Notes: generated by a model from the letters alone, not told the origin. A stretch of DNA of 64,000 nt from Tenodera sinensis (GCA_030765045.1 CM060970.1:48542076-48606075), one strand, 5' to 3'; shown: positions 34,328-46,300, counted from the first letter of the stretch. Program-made: numbers and translations.

Positions 34328-34480
34328 GTCACAGCAGCTTAATGGTTAGAGCACCCGCCTGGTAAGCGGAGGGTCTGTGATTCAAATCCCAGCTGTGGCA
34401 GTTCGTTCTACCCCCCAAACATTGCCCACGCACGGCTTGTGTGTTTTAAAATCACCAACAGTAAATTTGTTGGCATAAAT
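34328..34480 (+). mobile_element. SINE (family S4) with tRNA-Thr-like head
   Basis: A tRNA-like fold covers 34,328-34,399. The 7-bp acceptor stem GTCACAG/CTGTGGC is complete with one G-T pair. The anticodon stem CCGC/GCGG carries loop CTGGTAA, which reads GGT (Thr). The T stem is badly mispaired, so this is a SINE head and not a functional gene. A tail follows (GTTCGTTCTACCCCCCAAAC, GCACGGCTTGTGTGTTTTAAA). Confidence 0.75.
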
Positions 34481-34494
34481 AATGGAAGTATAAC

Positions 34495-34792
34495 GTAAGT
34501 GTCAAATTAAACTGTTCTCGGTGACCTACAGGTGGTTACCGCATGGGTTTTAAATAACCCAGAAAGACAATGAAACAAAGTTTTTAGAATTGTGCACTTC
34601 ACGAGAATTGTAGCCTGTAAGCTGGACCTCATGTACCGGCACCAGGCCAGAGCATTTGTTTGAATAAAGAAAGCTGAAAACAAACTGAAGCTAGCTTCAG
34701 TTCCCCTGAATATGGCGGCAGAGTTAGTCACTGTAAGCTCGGGCAGTTACCCAAGTTTGACCTGTCTTGTTAGCCCGAGAAACTATCATCAG
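34495..34792. repeat. Right inverted arm of the 3.78-kb structure
   Basis: Inverted counterpart of 31,009-31,310. The outermost match is at GTTAGCCCGAGAAACTATCA (34,769-34,788). Confidence 0.7.
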
Positions 34793-34969
34793 TATTTTAA
34801 ATGTACTTGATATTTTCATTGCTGGATACACACTTAAGCTTTATTTTAAGTTTGAAACAAGTATGGGCGAATTTTTCGCATTAAAGAGGAAGCTACGTTC
34901 GCCAGTCTTCGATGCAACAATTTTGAAGCCCAATTAGCGTTTTGTAGGTCACACGTTAAGACAGTTTGA

Positions 34970-35510
34970 AGCAGCAATACCTCGCCACTTAATATCTCGA
35001 AGTCCTTTGATTCAGTACTTTGCCACCAATGGAGCATTGAGATTTCTTGCTCTCTGGGTTCGCGTGGGTTTTGTCTAGAAAGGATGACGCTAATTATGGT
35101 GATAACGTCTTTTAATAAATGTTTTCAGTATTCTCACTATTTGCACTGAGACGTTGCCGACCAAAGTACGTAGATTATAAAACAATTCACCAGTCAAATA
35201 AAACTGTGCTCGTATTTAAACACTTAAATATAAGCTTCACTCTGGCGTTTCAAATTTGCGACCGTTGATTTATATATTTCGGACGATTCCCAGAAAAATA
35301 ACGATGTTTCCCAGTCGACCTACCAGCGAGGAGTGTGGGCTTACTTTCCTCTTAAAAACCGTTAAAACCCTACTCAGTTGTTTAACTTTGGGAAGCTATC
35401 CCCTTTTTACGTTCGTTTGCTTTATTCATATTTTATTCACAATTATTATTTCCAACTCTTTTATGAATGAGTAATTTTGTGTGTATAATTTCAGTATCAA
35501 AGATAACTTC
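34970..35510 (+). repeat. Dispersed repeat D2, copy without array
   Basis: Collinear with 40,745-41,190 and then 42,150-42,190. Landmarks are ATATCTCGAAGTCCTTTGA, AAAGGATGACGC, AATTCACCAGTCAA, AACCGTTAAAACC/AAAACCGTTGCAATTA, CTTTATTCATATTT and TATAATTTCAGTATCA. It has only TTCACAATTATTATTTCC where the other copy carries the 0.95-kb 9-bp array. No coding capacity was seen. Confidence 0.65.
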
Positions 35511-35639
35511 CAATACGTGCATCCCTTGTTTATTAAAAACTGTTTTTGTATATCTTAATTGACATATTTTTGTGTATTACATCTGTCTTTTTATAAACAA
35601 TGAATGCGCTCAAAATAATGTGTAATGCTATAATTTTTC

Positions 35640-35890
35640 TTTAATGGATTAGGCCATTGATCTGTTTTGGTCTCACTTCCACCTTGGTCTTCCTATCAAT
35701 CTTCTTCCATTAGGTTTGTATTTTAGCACCCTTTTTGGCAGCCTGCTTGAATCCCTTCTACTGAGACGGTCTTTCCATTTCTGTTTTAATCTCTGGTATC
35801 TCCTATAACATTAATCTTTAAATCTTCTCTTACTTTATTAATATATCCCATCTTGTTTCATCTCAGCTGCTTGAATATGACTTAAATTCC
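35640..35890 (-). pseudogene. LINE C-terminal remnant (GRPR tail)
   Basis: Minus-strand frame reads VLKYKPNGRRLIGRPRWK then DQN. This matches the 'Y-x-P-x-GRR-x-x-GRP-x-x-RW' tail common at the end of LINE ORF2 proteins. Upstream on the minus strand a run of basic residues (ERRFKD, QRLKQKWKDRLSRRDS) is compatible. Frames are interrupted and nothing upstream of the tail is recognisable. Confidence 0.5.
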
Positions 35891-36369
35891 ATAAGTAATA
35901 TTCAATCGGTTTTATTCCAATTAAAACAAATAAGTATTTTGCACTTTGTTAAGAGACATTGAACTACTTGCGTTCACGTACAGCTTAACTCGTAGGCAAA
36001 TAATTAAATGAAGATATATGCGTTATTAATTCTGAATATTTATTAACGTTTCTCAGCCTATTACATTTTAGAACTTGACCACGTAGTTGTATTGCAACCA
36101 ATGGCTGTCAATCAACATGGGAATTGTAGGGTCAGATAAGAGATTAGCACTGTGTGGGGGCAGCAGCAATTACGGACATATGTAAACGAGAGTATGATTT
36201 GCTGTACATGACGATGTGAAGCACAGAATCCCTGATCCCTGTTTTCGCTTAGTCTATTCGACCGTGTGAAAGCATGCCGCAATAATACACATACATAGAG
36301 TACGTCACTTTCAGTCGCTGCAGATAAACGTAGCATCCTTGGTGCTCGGTTCCTTTGAGCGATAATGAA
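35891..36369. other. Unassigned DNA
   Basis: The 123-codon minus-strand ORF here begins in the antisense of the SINE B box at 36,437 and has no domain. I regard it as chance. Confidence 0.35.
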
Positions 36370-36397
36370 ATCGATTAACGAGAGGCAATGTTCATAC

Positions 36398-36500
36398 ACA
36401 TAGAGGTGGTAATGGGCTTGCACATGTAGGTCGCTCTGGGGTTCGATTCCTGCTTGGGCGTGGTTTTCGTTGGAAACCTTCACTCGTGTAAAACTAATCC
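36398..36500 (+). mobile_element. SINE-like fragment with B box
   Basis: GGTTCGATTCC at 36,439-36,449 is preceded by a degenerate tRNA-like head (TGGTAATGGGCTTGCAC) and followed by TGGGCGTGGTTTTCG. Neither end could be placed and no target duplication was found. Confidence 0.4.
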
Positions 36501-36615
36501 TTCGATTGCGATCTATGCCAATTGGTGGAAGCCTTTATTTCATATGTCTCATTCTGTCTTACAAATAATCAGAAAGTGACGTCACTTTTATTAACATAGT
36601 ATGAATAAATTATTT

Positions 36616-36990
36616 TACCGAGCGGGAAGGCTCAGGCGGTAACGTCTGTGGCCTGCATTTGGAAAGTCGTGGGTTCAATTCCTGCAGCCAACCTTCCTGA
36701 CCTTGGGTTTTTTCGGGGGTTTTCACTGGTTACTAAGGCGAATGCTGGGAAGGATATTTACCTTACATCTCCCGTTTCACTTCCTTCATTTCATTTCTTT
36801 CATTCTCTTTCCGGTCTTTCCACATTGTAAGAGGCAGCGGGGTCACCGGTGGGTTGCGCTACGGTGGTGCTTTCGCTCTGAAAATACGGTTCTCGGCTGA
36901 GGGGAGGCGCTGTGGTTGGCCAGCCACCCTTCCAGTGGAACTGGTTGATCAGCCGGACCTGGTTAGCTAGAGTTACGCCCATGATGCGCT
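36616..36990 (+). mobile_element. SINE (family S5), near full length
   Basis: The head begins CCGAGCGGGAAGGCTCAGGCGG (A box) with B box GGGTTCAATTCC at 36,670-36,681. The body contains TTTTTTCGGGGGTTTTCACTGG, GGCGAATGCTGGGAAGG, a TTTC-rich stretch, and a GC-rich distal half (GGGTCACCGGTGGGTTGCGC ... GGACCTGGTTAGCTAG). The related minus-strand copy is 57,165-57,655. Confidence 0.75.
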
Positions 36991-38855
36991 CTGGTCGCCT
37001 CTAGGATACGCTCCTCTCATCCTTCCTCCCGGGGTCTGACGCTCAGTAAACCATTGGCTGACGTGCCAGAATCCCTACCATGACTGACAGACAGATGGCA
37101 TTCACATATAAAACAGTATTTCGCAAGGGTATTGTTTTCAATATGTCCGCATTCTAATAGAAGGGCGTTGTGATTACCTTTTAGTCTTAGCCCTTTAGGA
37201 GCTGAAATTAGCTCATAGCCCATTACCGTAGAGAAGATCAGAGGTTTTCAAAGTCAGTTACGATCTCAGACTATCCTTTTTACCCATACACAGGAACGTC
37301 ATCTTTATTATATATGTGGGTATTGCAGTTTTACTAATCACAGCTTTCAGACACTACCAAACTAGCTTAATCAAGAATACGAAGGAAGGTACTTGTAATA
37401 AATTCATCACTCGAAGTTAATAACGCCACCTGTGAAACGTTGGAAAAGAGGCAATATGTATATTTTGATAAAACTAGTTAGCCATTTTTTAAAAAAAAAT
37501 GGAAAAAATAGCGAAAACATATACCCTACAGAACAGTTTGGAGCAGCAAATGTTTCATGGAAATCTTGTTCTACTCGAACAGTATGAAAGACTTTGTTTT
37601 TGTATTATGCGATTTTACTGAAAACTCCTTTTTGTTTTCACTGGAATTTAAAGTGCGCATTTAAGAAAAAATACCTATATAGAATTTTAAGTACTTCGTT
37701 TATCAACTATATATAAATGAAGCGAACGCAAAATCATTCTATTTCTGAGTTTGAAATCGTCAAATTAACAAACACTGCAAGAGAGAAACAGATGAGAGCC
37801 TTCATAGTTCGCAAGGTTGTGCTGATCGTAAATACAACAGATATATCTTTGGATAAACTTGTGAGGTTATAGGACTTTTTTTCATCATTGAGTTAGTGGA
37901 TTACGTTTTTGGCGGATGTTGGGATATCTGCAGGATGTTTGTTGACGACCCATGAATAGCCTGTGGTGCGACAACACACACACAGTGGTTGTGAATCATA
38001 TAGTGGCTATAAAATCGAACGAGATGACCTCAATTTGTTCAAAGGCTATTCTTCAACTGCACAACAGTGAGCCCTTATCAGTGAGTTTCCTGTTGCTGCT
38101 TGGATTCACTTCGGCTGGCTCAGCCCTTTTGCTTTGACGTATAAAGGGAATCGGTTCTTGATTTCAGATACTATATCGATTAACGTTGCATCATGTAGTT
38201 TCAAACCGAACCCAAAAATACACAAATCAAACCCCCCTTTTTATTATTCTAGGCGACGCTGACCAGTAATGGATGCCGAACGTGTGCAAATAAATTAATT
38301 GAAGGGAGGAACTGCAAATATTACATATCATTAAATTGAGTAACCGGCTGGAATTGAACGAAACAGTCATACTTGCAAATTAATTCGTTTATTGGATCTG
38401 ATCGTTTCAGCTGAACTGTTAAATGTCAAATTAAGTACTTCCAGTTGTAGGTTATGTATTCCTGGCTATAGGGAACATTTCCACATCTTTTTTATTTATT
38501 TGTTCATTTGTGCCACAACAGAGCAAAGCTCCAATTACAATAGCTACGTGTAATTTATTTATACAAGCTTGACTAAATGCAAAACAAGAATGTAAGAAGG
38601 AATACAAAGAAACTAAAAATAAACTATGTATTAAGCTATTATTGAAGATAAGACACTGCAAATGGTTCACTAATCAAGCAAATAAGTGGTACAAATTTGA
38701 ATATAATTGAAAGAGAATACAATAAAGTATTAAACTAGGACTAAAATGACATCTATTAAACTACTATATAAAACTAGAATTAGAATTGTTATTCTGAAGA
38801 TAACAATAAGCGATACAACTGAAAACCACATGTAAATAATTCCTTATTTAATTGC
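36991..38855. other. Unassigned AT-rich DNA
   Basis: No recognised gene. A segment near 37,455-37,560 has weak similarity to the interior of family E1. Confidence 0.35.
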
Positions 38856-38859
38856 TTTT

Positions 38860-39800
38860 TAAACTACTTGTAAAGTAAGCTACAATCCAGCTGTATTTTC
38901 GTTGGAAGTATTGTATTTTGCACACAACCTAAGAACGGGAGAATTTTATGGGATGTTTTCGGAGTCCTAAATTGAAACAGCTGACTGTTTCTAAAATTAG
39001 CAGTACTGACATGAAAATATATTCTGTCAAGCAGTTGTTCAGTGGATACCAGGCCATTTACGAGTTTATACGAAATAATTGTACGATCAGAAAGTGACCA
39101 TTTTGAATTCAGTAAGCAGTTGACTATACGGCAAGTTCTGATTATAAATAAAAACAGTGAGTTTTGTAATATAAGTATCTGAGGAACAGATTGTTGTGAC
39201 ATTTATACATTGGTGACCCTGCAATTGAGGCATATTCCAAATTACTACAAATACTTTCTTATAGAATTAACATAACCTGAGTATCTAAGTCCCTACAGAT
39301 GCTGAATACAAAACCCAGTTTCTTAAAGGAATCATTAGTTATATGCTAATCAAAAGAAATTCTGGGTCACGGTAACACGCAAGTCTCTGACAGAATATAC
39401 TTTTACAAGTGGAGAACTATTTAAATAATATTTAGAACTTAAGTGTTGGTTGCTTCTGGTATATATCATAAAGGAGCATTTATTAATATTGAAGTGAAGT
39501 TTGTTTTTCAAACTCCATTTATAAATATTATCCAGGTCAGATTGTAATTTCGTTAAATCGTTAGCATTAATAATTGTCCTGTATACTTTTAAATTGTCAG
39601 CATGCAACACACATTTGGAGTAATTAATGCAATTTGGTAGGTCGTATATAAACAGCATGAAAAATTAAGGTCCTAAATTTGATCCCTGGGGAACTCCAGA
39701 ATTTACAGCAAAAGTATAAGATATTGATTGATGAAAAATTATATACTGTTTTGTGTTACAACGAATGCGTAAATTGTTTCCACGTTGAAACATTCTATCA
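38860..39800 (-). pseudogene. CR1/Daphne-type LINE, 3' part of ORF2
   Basis: The minus strand from about 39,700 reads GVPQGSNLGPLIF (RT turn motif). After a shift it reads MLFIYDLPNCINYSKCVLHADNLKVYRTI; HADN replaces the catalytic YADD. KLQSDLDNIYKWSLKNKLHF then NINKCSFM is the 'L-x2-W-x2-N-x-L-x-x-N-x2-K' block. VKVYSVRDLRVTV follows (normally RDLGV). Further down, 39,202-38,864 reads FLFIIRTCRIVNCLL..., SYKLVNGLVSTEQLLDRIYF and FQFRTPKTSH. These are the 'YK-x-x-NG-x-x-x...LL-x2-I-x-F-x-V' C-terminal signature. Several frameshifts and the lost Asp pair show it cannot be active. Confidence 0.75.
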
Positions 39801-40385
39801 GCCAGGTTAATCTAGAGAAAACTACAATTTATAATATATAGAAATAACAAACCATATACTTAATGCAAATTGACTCTTTTCAAGACTTACATTTTATAAT
39901 TCCAGGGAATAATCCAATACTAAATGTATTAGAAAACGGCATCTTATAAAAAGTGTCATACTTCCAGTAATTTGACTGATATTCCTTATGATGAAGACCA
40001 GGATATAAAAAGACAAAAAGAAGAAAGATTCCGGGCAGTTCATGGAAAATTTAATCCAACGTTTAAAAGAAAAGTAAGACAAGAAATACAACTTACTCAG
40101 CGATGGCAGTAAGAATATTACAAAATGAAAGTGAATGGAGGTAAATGAGGAAGATAAAATTAAGTCACAAGTAACGGAAATAAAGTATTTACGTTCCTAC
40201 AAGACGTACACGAGAAAAATATGTAACAAATTAAACAAATCCACATTTTAAATTGAATATGTTTTAAAACGAGTAGATCATAGAGAAAACAATGTGCTAC
40301 TTTCACATAAATATCTCTACTCATTCTTCATATTAATCGATGCAAACATATATAAAAATTATTTTATTTCATATTTACTTATACC
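39801..40385. other. Unassigned AT-rich DNA
   Basis: No recognised feature. Confidence 0.35.
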
Positions 40386-40389
40386 TACG

Positions 40390-40650
40390 AGTGCAATGAG
40401 AATAGAGGAATACATAGACTTAAGTGACAGTTGACTCTTAAGAGCTAGTTGCTATGTGATGGCATTGAAATTTCGTTCTGCTTGTAACACCAGGAAAAAA
40501 CAGACTTCCCGTTTGAAAAGCTATTAAGTATTGGAAAATTCAAACTAATGACAAGGTACATCTTGAAAATAGTTGACTCAACAAAAAATTATTTTACATA
40601 AATTGTGTGCTTTAATGAGATCTACAGTTTTTGCTCTAAGAAGTCAAGAT
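40390..40650 (+). mobile_element. Repeat family E1, internal fragment
   Basis: Matches the middle of the other copies (CTAGTTGCTATGTGATGGC, TTCCCGTTTGAAAAGCTATTAAGTATTG, TTACATAAATTGTGTGCTTTAATGAGATCTACA-type landmarks). Both ends are missing. Confidence 0.55.
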
Positions 40651-40744
40651 ACGCATTTCATTCATCATGAACCTTTCTTAGTTAAATTAAATATTGTAAA
40701 GCAATATTTTACTTGCTTCACGTTGAGATGAACTTTTGTTTGAA

Positions 40745-42190
40745 GTAACAATATTTGATGTCGCCTAATAATGTCTCGAAGTTCCTTTGAATCAGCCCTT
40801 TGCCGCCGATAGAAGCTATGGGATTTCTCTATCTGGGTATGCGTGAGTGATTTTGAAAGGATGACACATTCTGATTATAACGTGTTTTAATAAAGCATCT
40901 ATCTTTCACTTGATGTTGCTTACCTATGTACGTGTATTATATAATTCACCAACCAAGTAACACTGTTCACAACTCCATACAAATAAGCTTTAAGATGGCA
41001 TCTTTGTGTCTGTTGGTTTTCACGTAGTTCAACGCTCCAGCATATATTTTACGTTTGTTCCCTTCGAAAGACTAATTATAAGTGACAGTTCGGTTCGCAC
41101 TCTGACGCCACGTTATGAAAACCGTTGCAATTACTCCGTCCTTCAAACTCGCCTACTCCCTTTGTGTTCGTTTCCTCTATTCATTATTTAAATAATGATA
41201 CTATTACTGATACTAATACTACTAATACTACTAATACTGCTAATACTGCTAATACTGCTAATACTGCTAATACTGCTAATACTGCTAATACTGCTAATAC
41301 TGCTAATACTGCTAATACTGCTAATACTGCTAATACTGCTAATACTGCTAATACTGCTAATACTGCTAATACTGCTAATACTGCTAATACTGCTAATACT
41401 GCTAATACTGCTAATACTGCTAATACTGCTAATACTGCTAATACTGCTAATACTGCTAATACTGCTAATACTGCTAATACTGCTAATACTGCTAATACTG
41501 CTAATACTGCTAATACTGCTAATACTGCTAATACTGCTAATACTGCTAATACTGCTAATACTGCTAATACTGCTAATACTGCTAATACTGCTAATACTGC
41601 TAATACTGCTAATACTGCTAATACTGCTAATACTGCTAATACTGCTAATACTGCTAATACTGCTAATACTGCTAATACTACTAATACTGCTAATACTGCT
41701 AATACTGCTAATACTGCTAATACTGCTAATACTGCTAATACTGCTAATACTGCTAATACTGCTAATACTGCTAATACTACTAATACTACTAATACTACTA
41801 ATACTACTAATACTACTAATACTACTAATACTACTAATACTACTAATACTACTAATACTACTAATACTACTAATACTACTAATACTACTAATACTACTAA
41901 TACTACTAATACTACTAATACTACTAATACTACTAATACTACTAATACTACTAATACTACTAATACTACTAATACTACTAATACTACTAATACTACTAAT
42001 ACTACTAATACTACTAATACTACTAATACTACTAATACTACTAATACTACTAATACTACTAATACTACTAATACTACTAATACTACTAATACTACTAATA
42101 CTACTAATACTATTAATACTATTAATACTACTATTTGCTTATTTCTTTTAAATGATTAATCCTTTTTAAGTATCTATAATTTCGGTATCA
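40745..42190 (+). repeat. Dispersed repeat D2, copy containing the 9-bp array
   Basis: Segments 40,745-41,190 and 42,150-42,190 together match 34,970-35,510. The tandem array occupies the position of a short AT-rich stretch in the other copy. Confidence 0.65.
41193..42135 (+). repeat. 9-bp tandem array, (AATACTGCT)n then (AATACTACT)n, about 105 units
   Basis: The array has two domains. The first (to about 41,775) is almost pure AATACTGCT, with a single AATACTACT unit near 41,680. The second (to about 42,105) is pure AATACTACT, and the last few units become AATACTATT. Each unit is three triplets lacking stop codons, so 318- and 344-codon ORFs appear across it; these are artefacts. The left edge has irregular ATACTATTACTGATACTAATACTACT units that look like the seed. 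Confidence 0.97.
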
Positions 42191-42239
42191 GTTGTAAATA
42201 ATTTTTGAGGAACTAAGTTTTCGAAACATTGATTCATAC

Positions 42240-42360
42240 TTCAGGGAGGATGGGGAATAATCCTGGCTAAAGAAAAATTCCCACCTTCCATGCGAGAACC
42301 AAACCCAGGACTTATGAATTTCAAAACTAGCATGCTAACCACCAACAGAGGTAGCCAACA
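42240..42360 (-). mobile_element. SINE (family S2), minus-strand copy
   Basis: On the minus strand GGCTACCTCTGTTGGTGGTTAGCATGC (head, A box) is followed by TCCTGGGTTTGGTTCTCGC (B box) and GGTGGGAATTTTTCTTTAGC, the family S2 body start. Only about 45 bp of body remains. Confidence 0.65.
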
Positions 42361-42960
42361 ATCAATTTTCTATCCAGTAATTTATGCAAAATACTGAATA
42401 CTGTTATGCTGAACATGAAATGAAGTTCTGTAGCACAAAGTGCTTTTTTTTTTCCACGCTACATGTTGGTAGTTTGATTAGAATAACTAATTTTATTAGA
42501 CATGTCCGTTAAATATGTTTCAACTTTTCCTTTACTTGACACAGCTGAAGTCTAATACATATGTTTAACGAATTCCATTTTTTTCTCCCTAGCAGTTGCC
42601 AAAGTTTAATTAAACAACATGAAAACGTTTCTGATACAAACTTTCTGGCGGAGCGAATGATACAATATCATTTTCTCCACTTCTGAATGAATGAGGATTG
42701 CTAAACGTTTTGACCTTTGTTCAAAACAAACTTAATTAACTAAGCAGGGGAGGTTTGGTAGGGAAGGGGGTTCGTGTTCAGTGAGCTGTTTGTCTATAAG
42801 GAGAGTTCTGTCATGGAATTTCATTAAGCTGTTGGTGCAATATAAAATGTTAACCCTTTTGACCTTTATACAGTCTGTAACTCACCAAAAGTAATCGACG
42901 ACCAAACTTCAATATTGGGATTTCACAGGTAATAAGTGTTTGTAGGAGAGTACTTTTCAA
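42361..42960. other. Unassigned DNA
   Basis: No recognised gene or repeat. Confidence 0.3.
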
Positions 42961-42961
42961 G

Positions 42962-43062
42962 AAGTCTCTTCCTTTCTCCCTCCCTCTTTCTTCACTTCCC
43001 GTCGCCTCCCTCTCCCCTCCTCCCCCCTTCTGCGTTCTTTCCCCCTCCCCCTCCTCACCAGA
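42962..43062. repeat. About 100-bp polypyrimidine tract
   Basis: The plus strand is nearly all C/T (CTTTCTCCCTCCCTC, CCTCTCCCCTCCTCCCC, CCCCCTCCCCCTCCTC) with few purines. Such tracts can adopt triplex (H-DNA) structures; no function is implied. Confidence 0.85.
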
Positions 43063-43139
43063 TCTGACTAGATATGTTGTCTGTTTACTGGTTTCTCATA
43101 ACACTTTGCAGGTATGGAAAGTAGATCTAGTTGAAATCA

Positions 43140-43305
43140 ACATTTGTCAATATCCTCGCAGAGATATTTCTGACATATTCCTTGTTATTGGTTTGAATTT
43201 TCAAACTTTTACCTACTTTTCTCAAATTGGAAGTAATTAGTTTTTTGTTTTGGCTATAAAAAGAGAAATTTTAAAGCCATTACATGGCAACTAGCTCTAG
43301 AAATA
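43140..43305 (-). mobile_element. Repeat family E1, diverged internal fragment
   Basis: The reverse complement shows CTAGTTGCCATGTAATGGC, CCAATTTGAGAAAAGT and AATAACAAGGAATATG. These line up with the middle of the E1 copies. Divergence is high. Confidence 0.5.
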
Positions 43306-46300
43306 CTTGACTCGCTATTTCCTTATTGCATTGATCTACAGGTATTATAATAAATACATTTATATATTTTTATCTGCATTAGGACAGAATTCTGAAATTT
43401 TGTAGGTATCGTTAGTTGGAAAATGATAGTCGTGTGAATGAAACAACGGATGTTTTCCTCTCCTGGTTATGCCAAGGGAACGGAATTTCAAAACCCTCAG
43501 TGATCTCTTAGATTTGACAGTCGCTTAAGCTTACCGTATGCTCGTAAATTCCAGTTAACTTTTTGTTGAATCTGTACGACTCGCTTTCCCAACCTAGCCA
43601 AGTCTTCAATTTCCGAGGATTAGTAAAAACACTAACATACGTGCATTGCATACAATTATTTCGAGATAATTAATAATTTAATATTGCGTATGAATGAAAT
43701 GTGAACTACTAATCTTGAAACCTAACATCTTTCTGTGGTGTCTCGATGGTTTAACTTAATTAGCATATATTAACTATAGCATCTTTCGTATCTTTCTTTA
43801 GATTTTTCAGGTATGAGAGAAGTACAGCCTATTTTCCAATTTTCTTCGATTTCAGAATCAGCACATTCGTTCAAGATAGCTGCCATGATTACTATGGGTA
43901 ATTATTGATTTGAGCACGGCCTGCTCTGTTTATCTCGCGTAACGTGTATTAAGATTCAATGACTCTCTGCATATTATCTTCGATCGTGATTAGAACGAAA
44001 GTTGGACTGATTTCAGTATTTATATTGCAGGTATGCAATAAGAGGACAATTATTGAGGTGGTAAAAATCAAGTAGGTTTGATTATATTATATCTGCATTA
44101 ATAACAATAATTGTATTAAGTTTAGGGGTGTGAAAATTCTAGTGGGCTAGGCCTTAAAAGTACGTAATGAGGGTAAGTTAAGTTGGTAGATGTGAATACT
44201 GGATAATTAATTTATCTGCAATGTCAACATAACCGGGAAGGCTATGAAATCGTACTATCATTGCCTGAGGCAATTTTTATGCAAATATTCATGTGATTAG
44301 CGGAAACTGGATAGGAAAGTAAACTTTTATGAGCATGATCTGCGGAATCACTATGAAATACTGTTCGGAGGTACGTTATCGTTAGGATGCTTTTTCAATA
44401 TGCCACACTGCTACAAAGATACGATAGGAAAGGGTATTTAGCAGTAAAATAGATAACAAACAATTGACCATAGTCCACCATAATCACGGTACTGTTAACA
44501 GGTAGTGCAGAATTGAACACAGGCCAAGAGCCTTATCGATTGCCCCTGGTACAGAACCACATTATAATGCCGGTGGGATAACCACACTACAGTAATTATA
44601 TGCATGAAGTTCTAAAGCTATGAAGCCACAAAATGGCATGTTTATTAAAAGCACCATTGAATATGTAATGACCTTTGTTGACGAATTTGCTCTCGTAGCT
44701 GCCGCAGTATGCTGCAGGACTATAAACATGGTTTCCATCACTTCCATTGACTTCCCGACAAATGTGTGAGGTTGCGATATTTCTTGTGGCTTGTGAGAGG
44801 ATTCAGTCTGCAGCCACTCTCTTGCAAGACATTAGGGTTATAAGTTAAACTTAGATCAGGATTGCCGCTGGAAGGAACATACGTTTCACCCCCTTATTTT
44901 ATTCTTCGGTTTGCTTATCGTCCAAGGACCTTTTATTCCACTATGTGGGTGTAAAGTACGACCTCCCGCAAGAAGTTTGATGAACAAAGGAGAATGAAGC
45001 TGGGATTGTTTTTAGCGAAAGTAGATTGAAAATAAAATTACCCATATCTCGTACTCTTCCACAGGTCTAAATTTTACAAGGCCTCCCCCCACCCCCCTCA
45101 AAAAAAAGGGAAAAAAGAAAAAATAGAAAATGAGGGAAAAAAAAAAAAAACCAAATTAGAATGATTCATTTATGATTCCTTGCATATATCGGTATTTAAA
45201 AAGTACTAAGCGAGAGAACTTATAAAAATGTTAAATATTTATCTCAAGAATTTTACTTGGAGGCACCCATCACTGGGAAAAAATGAAATGTAATTGCAGC
45301 GGATTTTCTCTTCGTTACGTGCAATCTTGGTTGTAAGTTATCTTTTTATTGTGATCTTGCGTGCAAATACTTAGTCTCGGTGGGACAAAGTTTATTATCC
45401 CGTTCCAGGCAGTTGAGAGTTATTTTTGTTTTCAATGTATTTTCACCATAAAGAATTGCAGCTTAATATGTGACATCTATGTGACAGGACCTGTAGTTAG
45501 ACTGTCATTAAAACTGAAGCGTGGTAAAACAATCAAGAGCATGAACTCCTCTGTTTCTGGTCTTGGATTTATTCTCCAAGAATAGGAAACAATACTATTG
45601 GGTCGGTTTATATAGCGACGAATGTCTCTTCTCCTCATGGCAACTCATTTATTTCGAAACAAGTTATAAGTAATCATAAAACACAAATCCTAGGATATTA
45701 CACATAAGTCGTTGCATCCTAGCTCTCTACAAATAGGTGTCCACATTCAATAAGTACTTCTGGGTTATACTGAACATGGTAAAACTGAGTAAAAAAAACC
45801 GTACACTGAATTACAAACATTATTTTCGTAGTTACACCTAAGCCATACTTTTATGCATCACAAGTCTTATGTCCAAAAGTGTTCGTGCAATCAAAACTGT
45901 CAGAAGTGTGTAACCTATGGGGTTTTGTTTTCTGCCTTAAAATTTTAGGTCGTATCTGATGGTGAATGAACGAAATGGTTGAAATGATGCTGAAATAGGT
46001 TTGGGGCATTTAAAGCTTAGTTACTGACACTTGTCTTCTCTCCCGTTATTGAACTATCAGTTCAATTGAACAATTATTGAACTATCTCTGTCAGCATTTA
46101 TAAAATGCACTCGAGTCTCACTAATACAAAATAACGAGAGATGTCCTTAGGAAATATGAAAGACGAACTGAAACAATTCTGCGTCCCTAACATAGTTAAT
46201 TGCTAAACAGCTGACCACGTACGTTATCAAAGATGGGTACTCTATAGAGAATTTCTTATAGATCTTTAACACAGTAAATTGTCTTATATCCACTTTCCAC

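Noticed and set aside
34328..34399. Functional nuclear tRNA-Thr gene
   Set aside because: Acceptor and anticodon arms fold, but the T stem has several mismatches and a SINE tail follows. A mirrored head lies nearby.
36112..36483. 123-codon minus-strand ORF as a gene
   Set aside because: It starts in antisense SINE sequence, lacks a known motif, and has no exon framework.
41125..42159. 344- and 318-codon ORFs encoding repetitive NTANTA / LILLIL proteins
   Set aside because: They are reading-frame artefacts of a 9-bp array that contains no stop triplet. Both frames stay open and there is no promoter or conserved flank.
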